Shown one piece after another: positions 1 to 5,705 of a DNA stretch of 6,841 bases. Below the pieces are notes generated by a model. That model saw nothing but the letters and a program-made list of their open reading frames with translations. It did not search any database and was not told the origin of the DNA. The DNA comes from Candidatus Rifleibacteriota bacterium. Its GTDB lineage: Bacteria > Muiribacteriota > Ozemobacteria > Ozemobacterales > Ozemobacteraceae. The position numbers were made by a program, and so were the translations under genes. The stretch is from assembly GCA_028691595.1 (NCBI GenBank), contig JAQUZA010000169.1, positions 1 through 6,841 of the forward strand, given 5' to 3'. Each line of letters begins with the position of its first letter. The stretch's first letter is position 1.

Positions 1-1
1 A

Positions 2-1042
2 GAGCTCAACCGCCGCGACTTTCTGCCCGCTGTCATTCTCGGTGGCGCTGCTCTGACACCTGAATACGTTAATAACGAGCTGCGCCCGATGTACCGGGGA
101 AAAGTCTTTTTTGCCCGCGATGCCGTCGATTCGATAAAAATAATGCAGGAACTCGTAAGTGCCGATTACTCGCGTGCCCCTGAAAACAGGGTGACAGGGG
201 GCGTTGCCACAAATATTACCAAAACAAAGGTCGATGGCCAGATCGTCGGCAATGCCAACCGCCACCAGTTTATGGTCGATCATCGGCCCGTTAAAGCTCC
301 ATTTTTCGACAGTCATCTGCTCGAAATTGCTTCGAATGAACTGTTCAGCCTTCTTTCTCATAAGGTGCTTTTTGAAGGGCGATGGGGCTTTAAAAAAGCA
401 GGTCTGAGCGACTCAGAGTATGAGAAGATTATTGAAACCAGGGCCAGGCCTGCCCTGAACGGAATTATTGATTTTGAACGCCAGAATGGAATTCTCGAAA
501 ACCGCGCCGTATACGGTTACTTTCGTTGCCGGGCCAGTGGCGATTCGATAAAAGTGTTTGATGATGCCGGTAACACCATCGGTGAATTCAGTTTTCCAAG
601 ACAGAACCGTTCTCCCTTCCTATGTCTGGCCGACTTTTTCAGCGAAGATGAAGACGATATAATTGCCTTGTGGGCTGTAACTGTCGGAGACCGCATCATT
701 CTCGCCGAAAAAGCTCTGTATGCCGAAAACCGCTATCTCGACTATCACCTGCTGCATGGCCTCGGGGCCGAACTTGCTGACTGTGCAGCCGTACACCTGC
801 ACCGGCATATTCACCGAGAACTTTTTCCGCAGCTTCCACTCACCGGGGAACAACCCCTCGGGTGTCGCTACTCGTTCGGCTACCCTGCCTGCCCTGATCT
901 TGCAGCCCAGCAGGACCTGATGAGAATTCTGAAAGCTGAGCGCATCGGTATCAGCTTGACCGAACTGCACCAGATGGTTCCTGAACTTTCCGTTTCGGGT
1001 TTCATTATTTTTAACCGCCATGCCCGCTATTTTGTGCCATGA
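2..1042 (+). CDS. metH: Methionine synthase, cobalamin-dependent (MetH), C-terminal part; 5' end outside window
   Basis: MetH transfers a methyl group from methyltetrahydrofolate through cobalamin to homocysteine in the cytoplasm. The open frame has no start at the window edge and continues upstream; 346 residues are visible. Residues 1-60 are the end of the B12-binding domain, with the GGAALT motif (residues 14-19) followed by a typical EYV...RPMY stretch. Residues from about 95 onward are the AdoMet-dependent reactivation domain (Met_synt_B12): VYGYF at 170-174, the AdoMet-binding R-x-x-x-GYPACPD with R289 and GYPACPD at 293-299, and SVSG at 330-333 near the C-terminus. The methionine at 89 lies inside the B12 domain and is not a true start. 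Because the reactivation domain is present, this is the full MetH type and not the short form that lacks it. An acetyltransferase gene follows after 10 bases. Identification is near certain; only the missing N-terminal homocysteine and folate modules cannot be checked. Confidence 0.96.
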   Translation, partial: ELNRRDFLPAVILGGAALTPEYVNNELRPMYRGKVFFARDAVDSIKIMQELVSADYSRAPENRVTGGVATNITKTKVDGQIVGNANRHQFMVDHRPVKAPFFDSHLLEIASNELFSLLSHKVLFEGRWGFKKAGLSDSEYEKIIETRARPALNGIIDFERQNGILENRAVYGYFRCRASGDSIKVFDDAGNTIGEFSFPRQNRSPFLCLADFFSEDEDDIIALWAVTVGDRIILAEKALYAENRYLDYHLLHGLGAELADCAAVHLHRHIHRELFPQLPLTGEQPLGCRYSFGYPACPDLAAQQDLMRILKAERIGISLTELHQMVPELSVSGFIIFNRHARYFVP

Positions 1043-1052
1043 AAGGTAATAT

Positions 1053-1721
1053 GTGAATAAAAAGCCCCATTCGCTCAGTATTTTTGAAATGTTGCAGAAA
1101 CCTGTTGAAATATTCGCAGGGCTGATGCCTTTGCCACGCTGTCTGTTTGCCAATAGGCTGTATCTGCGCCGCTGCCAGAAATTCGATGCCCCTGAATTTT
1201 TACAGCTTCTGAAAAAGAATAGACTCTATTTGAGCGAGTGGCTGCAACCTCAGCCAGATTTGATCAGAATTGAAGATGTTCAGAAAATGATTGCTGAAGA
1301 CCATAAACTGGCACGCAAGGGACTTCGTCTGGATCTTGGTATCTTCAGTCTCGAAAACGACAGCATGATCGGAAGAATCGCTCTGCACTCAGTTGACTAC
1401 GGAATTCAGAGATCAGCCGGGCTGTCTTACTGGCTTGACGAAAAGCTGACTGGCCAGGGGTTGATAAAAGAAGCTCTGGCCACCCTGACCTCATTTGCCT
1501 TTGAAGAAGCTTGTCTGCACCGGGTCTGGCTGAATATTATCAATAACAATCTTGCCTCGCTCGCCGTTGCCCGCCGACTCGGTTTTAAGAATGAGGGCAC
1601 TTTGAGGCAAAGCCTCTTCGTGAACGGTGCCTGGAGAGACTCAACGTATTTTGCGATGCTCGAGGATGATTACGACAATCTCGCCGACACCTGGATCAAG
1701 AAAAAATACCTTGGCATGTAA
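1053..1721 (+). CDS. GNAT-family N-acetyltransferase, RimJ/RimL-like
   Basis: The 222-residue product is a predicted cytoplasmic acetyl-CoA-dependent N-acetyltransferase of the RimJ/RimL type, a family that acetylates N-termini of ribosomal proteins but also many other amines. The domain starts near residue 35 (NRLYLRRC, the first strand), with SEWL at 61-64. The acetyl-CoA pyrophosphate loop K-L-T-G-Q-G is at 131-136, followed by LIKEAL. Motif B, NNNLASLAVARRLGF, is at 164-178 and ends with N-E-G. The start is a GTG at 1053 with AAAGG at 1042-1046, six bases away; an in-frame ATG at 1089 would only shorten the extra N-terminal segment of about 34 residues ahead of the domain, which I do not recognise. 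The 10-base gap after metH indicates co-transcription, but nothing in the sequence links the two reactions. The substrate is unknown. A strong terminator follows. Confidence 0.88.
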   Translation: MNKKPHSLSIFEMLQKPVEIFAGLMPLPRCLFANRLYLRRCQKFDAPEFLQLLKKNRLYLSEWLQPQPDLIRIEDVQKMIAEDHKLARKGLRLDLGIFSLENDSMIGRIALHSVDYGIQRSAGLSYWLDEKLTGQGLIKEALATLTSFAFEEACLHRVWLNIINNNLASLAVARRLGFKNEGTLRQSLFVNGAWRDSTYFAMLEDDYDNLADTWIKKKYLGM

Positions 1722-1741
1722 AACTTCAGTTAACATAGAAT

Positions 1742-1780
1742 AAAAAATGCGCCGTGTTGTCTTAACACGGCGCATTTTTT
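1742..1780. terminator. Bidirectional intrinsic terminator between convergent genes
   Basis: A perfect 17-bp inverted repeat (1742-1758 and 1764-1780) encloses the five-base loop GTCTT. The outer six pairs are A-T, giving an A tract on one side and a T tract on the other; the core TGCGCCGTGTT is GC-rich. Read rightward it ends in six T residues after the acetyltransferase stop at 1721. Read leftward it does the same after the phosphatase stop at 1793. One element can therefore end both converging transcripts. Confidence 0.93.
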
Positions 1781-1792
1781 ATTTAAGTTTAT

Positions 1793-2830
1793 TTAGTAAG
1801 CACTTAAGGCACGTTCCTTGTTGCGAACTGGCTGAGAGTAGGCAGAAGCTGGCATTTTTACGCTGAAAAGCATTTCTTCAGGAGCGTCAGGATACACTGC
1901 TCTGAAAACCAGCTGGTCGCCAGCGGCTATGCTTATTTCAAGGCCACCACCTTTGCTATACCCGTATGACGGGGTCATGCCGATATCGATGGCGATCAGT
2001 CGGTCGTCTTTAGCGATGATCTTGCCAGGAGAACCCATTGCTTTGGTGGTATGGCCAAAAATCACCCCCATAACGCCAAGAACTTTGAGGTTTTCATTGA
2101 CCAGAGCATCATCTTTCCACCAATCACGGTTCCAGAGCACGTTTTCCATGTTCATGAAGATGCCCTTTTTGAAATCACCCCTATTTATGTCATCTTTGAA
2201 ATCAGCTGCCAGAGTTGATCTGGTAACTGGTTTATTCGGAAAACCACCATGAACAAACATAAAACCATTTATTACTGCAAAGAGAGGCAGATTTCGAATC
2301 CAGCGACCATACACGCCATTTTCAGAAATAGCCTGATGATAATCAAGACCGTCGCGGGTAAATGAATCGATGGTGTTCTGATAATGTTGCTTTTTGTATG
2401 AAGTCAAAGTCTTGGCCCATTCTTCAACCTGACCGTTGAGAAGCATGACTTCGTGGTTGCCCATGGTCACGATAACCTGGCCGCCAGCCTGCCTGGCCTT
2501 TTCCTGGAGATCCATGACTGCATCGTAAGTCTGTTTGCTGTACAGACCTCTGTCTGTCAGGTCACCGGTAATTACCAAAACCGCATCTTCAGCGGTCCAG
2601 TTGAATCTGAAAGAATCTTTGGCAGTTCTGGTGGCTACTTTTAGAGCCGACAGGGCAGCCGAGAATTCATCGAAAGCACCATGAACATCACCAATGGCAT
2701 ACACTTTCTTTGCCCCGGTTATCTCGAGATAGGCCGGGTATTTTTCCCAGTCACGACCGGCAGCAGCTGCCATTACCGTGGCTACCACCACAAAAACCAT
2801 CAAAACAGCAAGAAATCTAAGCTTTTGCAT
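1793..2830 (-). CDS. Secreted PPP-family metallophosphoesterase (Shewanella-like phosphatase type)
   Basis: The 345-residue product is a predicted calcineurin-like phosphatase exported across the inner membrane. Residues 1-24 form a signal peptide (MQKLR, then a hydrophobic core ending in an alanine run). The full set of PPP metal-site motifs is present: GDVHG at 47-51, GDLTDRG at 89-95, GNHE at 124-127, VHGG at 193-196 and FGH at 258-260, so the bimetal site and the phosphate-binding arginine (R94) look intact. GRWIRNLP at 175-182 and IDIGM near 281-285 resemble bacterial Shewanella-like protein phosphatases; a role on phosphoprotein or small phosphoester substrates cannot be decided here. 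The start at 2830 has AAGGAG (complement of 2837-2842) six bases upstream. Only 18 bases separate it from the upstream proline-rich gene, so the two are very likely one transcript. It ends at the shared terminator. Confidence 0.9.
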   Translation of the reverse strand: MQKLRFLAVLMVFVVVATVMAAAAGRDWEKYPAYLEITGAKKVYAIGDVHGAFDEFSAALSALKVATRTAKDSFRFNWTAEDAVLVITGDLTDRGLYSKQTYDAVMDLQEKARQAGGQVIVTMGNHEVMLLNGQVEEWAKTLTSYKKQHYQNTIDSFTRDGLDYHQAISENGVYGRWIRNLPLFAVINGFMFVHGGFPNKPVTRSTLAADFKDDINRGDFKKGIFMNMENVLWNRDWWKDDALVNENLKVLGVMGVIFGHTTKAMGSPGKIIAKDDRLIAIDIGMTPSYGYSKGGGLEISIAAGDQLVFRAVYPDAPEEMLFSVKMPASAYSQPVRNKERALSAY

Positions 2831-2848
2831 TCTCTGCTCCTTGAAATA

Positions 2849-3637
2849 TTACCAGACGTTGTAATTATCTGTTTTTACCCCTTTGGGGTAAAAATAAATT
2901 GTGCGGTTGGGTATATCAACACCCCAGTCACGACCAGATTTCATGGCGATGATGTCGAGCAGCTCATCGAGGGTTATGTCTTCTTCTTCGACATTTATCT
3001 TGAAAACCCCGTCATCTTCTGCCAGACCCTGTATCTGAAAAATGTCATCAGCCTCTTTACCATAGGTTTCTATGGCGTGCTTCAGAAGAGTGGCTCCATC
3101 GTAATCTTCTGCCTGCCAGGTTTTCATGACCATAAATATAGCAGAGCTCGTGTCTTTCGGAAACACCGGCAGGGTTTGGCCCTCGGCCCCTGAATCACCA
3201 GCAGGAACTTCGGGTGGCGGCGCAGGTGGCAAAAGGTCGTCGATGACTTCGCCCGAAGAGATGGTAACTTCATCGGGCGGTGCCGGAAATGTGCTCTCTG
3301 ATGTTGGCTTTTCAACCGGTTTGGGCAACTCTATCTGAATCATTGCTTTGCCCTGTTCAGCCGAACCTTCGGGTGCTGGAGTTGCAGGCTTTGGTTGAGG
3401 TTTTATCGGTTTAATTTTGCTGGGCAACGAAATGAATACTTCGCTTGAACCTTTGTTTGGCTTTTGCCCGACCGGTTGAGCGACCGGTTTGACATTCTGT
3501 GAAGTTGAGGCCTTTTCGATGTCTTTCTGGCCGGGCATTGGAATAATGAGGCCCATATCATCGGCCAGCAACGAACCAGCAGCGCAGTTGGCCAGAATTA
3601 AAGCCAGGATGACGGCTTTGAAATTAACGGTTGTCAT
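2849..3637 (-). CDS. Secreted proline-rich protein with STN-like C-terminal domain, function unknown
   Basis: I do not recognise this 262-residue protein as a named family. Residues 1-25 are a signal peptide (MTTVNFK, hydrophobic stretch, then ...SLLA before DD). Residues about 30-160 are a low-complexity, proline-rich and probably disordered segment holding PAPPPE and several short I-x-L-P type motifs. Residues 165-262 look folded. Within them, residues 211-252 (VFKINVEEED, then TLDELLDIIAMKSGRDW, then NRTIYFYP) have the strand-helix-strand pattern of an STN domain, the small fold at the N-terminus of secretins and TonB-dependent transducers. That assignment is by pattern only. I chose the start at 3637 because AGGAG (complement of 3647-3651) lies nine bases upstream; earlier in-frame ATGs at 3676 and 3655 place the Shine-Dalgarno inside the gene or give no signal peptide start. 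The phosphatase gene follows after 18 bases, so the two products may act together outside the inner membrane. Confidence 0.8.
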   Translation of the reverse strand: MTTVNFKAVILALILANCAAGSLLADDMGLIIPMPGQKDIEKASTSQNVKPVAQPVGQKPNKGSSEVFISLPSKIKPIKPQPKPATPAPEGSAEQGKAMIQIELPKPVEKPTSESTFPAPPDEVTISSGEVIDDLLPPAPPPEVPAGDSGAEGQTLPVFPKDTSSAIFMVMKTWQAEDYDGATLLKHAIETYGKEADDIFQIQGLAEDDGVFKINVEEEDITLDELLDIIAMKSGRDWGVDIPNRTIYFYPKGVKTDNYNVW

Positions 3638-3690
3638 AAAATCATGCTCCTGCATGCTTGCGGGAAGTGTAAACAAAAGTGTATCTGCTA

Positions 3691-3719
3691 ATTATAAGGT
3701 AAAAATGATCAAATAGTAA
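3691..3719 (-). promoter_or_regulatory. Predicted promoter for the proline-rich protein and phosphatase unit
   Basis: On the minus strand a perfect TATAAT (complement of 3691-3696) lies 53 bases before the start at 3637. Seventeen bases further upstream is TTACTA (complement of 3714-3719), a weak -35 with three matches to consensus. Transcription would begin near 3684. The element sits between the stop of the methyltransferase gene (3722) and the next gene, where a new leftward transcript would be needed if the first one terminates. Confidence 0.5.
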
Positions 3720-3737
3720 GGTCATTTTTTGATCATT
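3704..3737. repeat. Inverted repeat AATGATCAAA / TTTGATCATT over the methyltransferase stop
   Basis: Two 10-base arms (3704-3713 and 3728-3737) are perfect reverse complements with a 14-base loop. The right arm lies in the last codons of the isoaspartyl methyltransferase gene and the left arm overlaps the spacer of the predicted downstream promoter. Read leftward the stem is followed by five T residues, so it may be a weak AT-rich terminator; it could equally be an operator, since each arm carries the palindrome TGATCA. The choice is not settled by the sequence. Confidence 0.5.
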
Positions 3738-4453
3738 GGAACAAATCTTACCGGTAAATCCTCTTCCTGTTCAATTTTTCCCTGTTTTTTACGTAGAATC
3801 ACCAGCCTCTGCGAAAACCCGCCGCCAAGCGGAAGAATCATCCGCCCATCTTCTGCAAGCTGTTCTACCAGCTTTTCTGGAATTTCCTGTGGGGCACAAG
3901 TTACAATGATCACAGAAAAGGGTGCAAATTCTGGCCAGCCCTGATAACCGTCACCACATTTGACGTTGCACTTATAGCCTGTAGTTTTCAGAACTTCAAT
4001 TGCATGCGATGCCAGCTCTGGAACAATCTCGATGCTGTATACATCACCATCAAGCGCTGCTAGAACTGCAGCCTGGTAACCAGAGCCGGTTCCAATTTCC
4101 AGCACTTTTTCACCGGGCTTCAGGTTAATGCGTTCAGTCATGTAGGCAACGATATATGGCTGTGAGATTGTTTGTTCATGACCAATCGGCAATGGGTGGT
4201 CGCCGTAGGCTGCCTCAGAAAAAAAACCAGCTGGCAGAAACCTGTGTCTAGGTACTTTTCCCATGGCCTCAAGCACCCGTTTATCTGAGATTCCATAATT
4301 TTTTAACTGTTCAACCATCAATTTTTGTGGGTCGGTCATAGATTGTTCCTCAAAAATATATTCCTGCCCGGCACAAGTTCCTGGCATAGCCCGCCAAAAT
4401 AAGAAAAGCGAAACAATGCATATGGCAAAGACTTTCTGGTAAATCCTGATCAT
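3722..4453 (-). CDS. pcm: Protein-L-isoaspartate O-methyltransferase with signal peptide
   Basis: PCMT methylates the carboxyl group of L-isoaspartyl residues in aged proteins, using S-adenosylmethionine, as the first step of repair. From the start at 4453 the protein has 243 residues. Residues 1-29 look like a signal peptide (MIRIYQK, hydrophobic VFAICIVSLFLFW, then a polar region to TCAG). The catalytic domain follows: YGDHPLPIGHEQTISQP at 83-99 with the family serine S97, the SAM-binding VLEIGTGSGYQ at 117-127, GDG at 167-169, and RFVPM near the end. The longer frame to 4528 is unlikely because a predicted promoter lies inside it. The start at 4453 follows a GGGGGGGAGAA run, a somewhat close Shine-Dalgarno. 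An internal ATG at 4339 has GAGGAA (complement of 4346-4351) six bases upstream and would give a 205-residue protein of the usual cytoplasmic length. Enzyme identity is firm; location is inferred. Confidence 0.93.
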   Translation of the reverse strand: MIRIYQKVFAICIVSLFLFWRAMPGTCAGQEYIFEEQSMTDPQKLMVEQLKNYGISDKRVLEAMGKVPRHRFLPAGFFSEAAYGDHPLPIGHEQTISQPYIVAYMTERINLKPGEKVLEIGTGSGYQAAVLAALDGDVYSIEIVPELASHAIEVLKTTGYKCNVKCGDGYQGWPEFAPFSVIIVTCAPQEIPEKLVEQLAEDGRMILPLGGGFSQRLVILRKKQGKIEQEEDLPVRFVPMIKK

Positions 4454-4482
4454 TTCTCCCCCCCGTCGCTCATTTAACCATA

Positions 4483-4512
4483 AGTCTACCAGAAGTGTAT
4501 TGAGCGCTGCAA
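4483..4512 (-). promoter_or_regulatory. Predicted extended -10 promoter for the isoaspartyl methyltransferase
   Basis: On the minus strand TGG-TAGACT (complement of 4483-4491) is an extended -10 element, with TTGCAG (complement of 4507-4512) as a weak -35 at 18-base spacing. Transcription would begin near 4476, leaving about 23 bases of leader before the start at 4453. This supports the 4453 start over the longer frame at 4528. Confidence 0.45.
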
Positions 4513-4680
4513 AGTTTAATGCCTTCACTCATGGAAAAAAGCTGTTTTTCATGATGGTTCTCTGCCAGCATCGAACATGCAAAATCAACAATCTCCACGT
4601 TATCTCTCCGACCATACGATCATCCCCGTATAAGGGCCGATCTATTCAATCGTTTAATAAAAATTTAACCCAACTGACAG

Positions 4681-4703
4681 GTTGCGCCGACGAACCGGCG
4701 AAC
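4681..4703. repeat. GC-rich hairpin in the divergent intergenic region
   Basis: CGCCG (4685-4689) and CGGCG (4696-4700) pair around the loop ACGAAC, and GTT (4681-4683) pairs with AAC (4701-4703) with one bulged G at 4684, giving eight pairs. No T tract follows on either strand, so it is not a standard intrinsic terminator. It may be a protein-binding site or chance. Confidence 0.35.
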
Positions 4704-4810
4704 GGCATCTAATAATATTCAAATCACATTTCTAAGAGAAAAATCGACAGGCCCGCTTATGCCACAGAGCGGTAAGAGAAAATCTATTGTCTCAATTATT
4801 AAGGAACACT

Positions 4811-4818
4811 GGTATAGT
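4811..4818 (+). promoter_or_regulatory. Extended -10 element giving a probable leaderless sfsA transcript
   Basis: TGG-TATAGT occupies 4810-4818 (T at 4810, the -10 hexamer at 4813-4818). The ATG of sfsA at 4825 starts seven bases after the hexamer, which is where transcription should begin. No good -35 is present at 15-19 bases (TTGTCT at 4787-4792 is 20 away), as is common when the -10 is extended. No Shine-Dalgarno lies close to this ATG, which also fits leaderless translation. Confidence 0.5.
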
Positions 4819-4824
4819 GTTCGA

Positions 4825-5631
4825 ATGAACAGATATTTTTTTCCATTCGAAGGCGATCTCTACACCGCAAAAATTATTCGCCGCTATAAGAGATTTCTTG
4901 CTGACGTAATCCTTGAAGATGGCAGAGAAGAAGTAGTCCATGTTCCCAATAGCGGCAGTATGACGACATGCTGGCACGAAGGCGCGCCGGTGATTCTTAC
5001 CAGACACCCGGAGTCCCCTTCCAGAAAACTGCGCTACACCCTTCAGGCCGTCGAAATGCCGGACGGGTGGGTCGGGGTAAACACTCTTAACCCTAACAGA
5101 GCCGTGTCTGCAGCAATTATTGCCGGAAAGGTCAAAGCCCTCGAGGGTTACGCGTTCCTGTACACAGAAGTTAAGACATCCACAGGCAGCCGTTTTGATA
5201 TTTGTTTGTCGGCCAGATCCGTTGATTGCGCCCAGGAATCTCTTGTGCTAAACCCCGGACGGGCGCAACCCATTGTCGATTGTGCCTCAGAAAATTGTCA
5301 GACCATGACCACAGCCGTGATCGAAATTAAAAATGCGACCATGCGCAGCGGAATAGACGGGGTCATTTTTCCCGATGCCGTAACTGCAAGAGGCCAGAAA
5401 CACCTTAGGCACCTGGTTGAAATGCGAAAAAAAGGTTTTCGCAGCATTTTGGTATTTTTTGCCGGCAGAAGTAATACCAGGTGGGTCGGGCTCGCAGAAA
5501 AAATCGACCCCGAATATGCACGTACCCTGATTTGGGCTGTTGCCAACGGCGTTGAAATTATTGGAATTCAGGTAGAAGTTGCACCCAACGGCCTTCATAT
5601 TCTCGGTACATTGCCTGTTGTTACCGATTGA
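4825..5631 (+). CDS. sfsA: SfsA family protein (sugar fermentation stimulation protein) with a central insertion
   Basis: SfsA was named in E. coli for raising maltose utilisation and has DNA-binding activity; its C-terminal part resembles a PD-(D/E)xK nuclease fold, but a firm molecular function is lacking. From the start at 4825 the protein has 268 residues. Family signatures are all present: RYKRFLADV at 20-28, PNSGSM at 41-46, VGVNTLNPN at 83-91, SRFD at 122-125, EIKN at 167-170 and FPDAVTARGQKHL at 182-194. The putative active-site acids and lysine (D125, E167, K169) are kept. Between RFD and EIK it carries about 39 residues where the E. coli protein, as I recall it, has about 11; this insert holds four cysteines. 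The start is chosen by family alignment and by the promoter seven bases upstream. An ATG at 4759 would add 22 unrelated residues and has only a poor ribosome site. No terminator is evident before the next gene. Confidence 0.93.
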   Translation: MNRYFFPFEGDLYTAKIIRRYKRFLADVILEDGREEVVHVPNSGSMTTCWHEGAPVILTRHPESPSRKLRYTLQAVEMPDGWVGVNTLNPNRAVSAAIIAGKVKALEGYAFLYTEVKTSTGSRFDICLSARSVDCAQESLVLNPGRAQPIVDCASENCQTMTTAVIEIKNATMRSGIDGVIFPDAVTARGQKHLRHLVEMRKKGFRSILVFFAGRSNTRWVGLAEKIDPEYARTLIWAVANGVEIIGIQVEVAPNGLHILGTLPVVTD

Positions 5632-5637
5632 TGTGAT

Positions 5638-5666
5638 TTGCCAAGAGGCTTTGATTGTGTTAGACT
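5638..5666 (+). promoter_or_regulatory. Promoter for the exported redoxin gene
   Basis: TTGCCA (5638-5643, five of six consensus bases) and an extended -10 TGT-TAGACT (5658-5666) are separated by 17 bases. Transcription would begin near 5673, leaving a leader of about 33 bases that contains TAAGGAG at 5686-5692. This is the best-formed promoter in the window and suggests the redoxin gene is transcribed independently of sfsA. Confidence 0.62.
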
Positions 5667-5705
5667 TCGCAGCAAATAGCATCCGTAAGGAGAAATAACG
5701 AACTT

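Larger units (their letters stand above)
4454..4824. other. Divergent intergenic region of 371 bases
   Basis: This stretch separates the leftward isoaspartyl methyltransferase from the rightward sfsA. I see a promoter for each gene at its two ends and one GC-rich hairpin at 4681-4703. The middle (about 4520-4680) has no convincing gene: the open frames there are short, lack Shine-Dalgarno sites and encode no recognisable sequence. I find no tRNA, riboswitch or repeat array in it. Confidence 0.6.

Noticed and set aside
127..555. Repeated 12-mer GATTCGATAAAA within metH
   Set aside because: Both copies encode D-S-I-K in different domains; two occurrences without flanking similarity look coincidental.
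89..1042. A complete 317-residue gene starting at the ATG at 89
   Set aside because: The frame is open to the window edge and the upstream codons encode the conserved GGAALT part of the MetH B12 domain, so 89 is internal.
620..1153. Minus-strand open frame of 177 codons
   Set aside because: It lies antisense to metH and the acetyltransferase, whose protein families are certain, and its translation has no recognisable features.
2681..3193. Plus-strand open frame of 170 codons across the phosphatase and proline-rich genes
   Set aside because: It is antisense to both genes and bridges their junction; the cysteine- and phenylalanine-rich translation looks like a reverse-strand shadow.
3578..3589. 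Possible lipoprotein signal (L-A-N-C) in the proline-rich protein
   Set aside because: Asparagine before the cysteine does not fit the lipobox, and a better signal peptidase I site follows at SLLA-DD.
3638..3676. Longer start for the proline-rich protein at 3676
   Set aside because: The AGGAG that serves translation lies inside this extension, and the start at 3637 places the signal peptide at the true N-terminus.
4454..4528. Longer start for the isoaspartyl methyltransferase at 4528
   Set aside because: It would put 25 polar residues before the signal peptide, and the predicted promoter lies inside this stretch.
4500..4712. Plus-strand open frame of 70 codons in the divergent intergenic region
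   Set aside because: It has a TTG start with no Shine-Dalgarno, no domain or membrane features, and overlaps promoter sequence of the neighbouring gene.
5287..5682. Minus-strand open frames of 131 and 82 codons
   Set aside because: Both are antisense to the conserved C-terminal half of SfsA.
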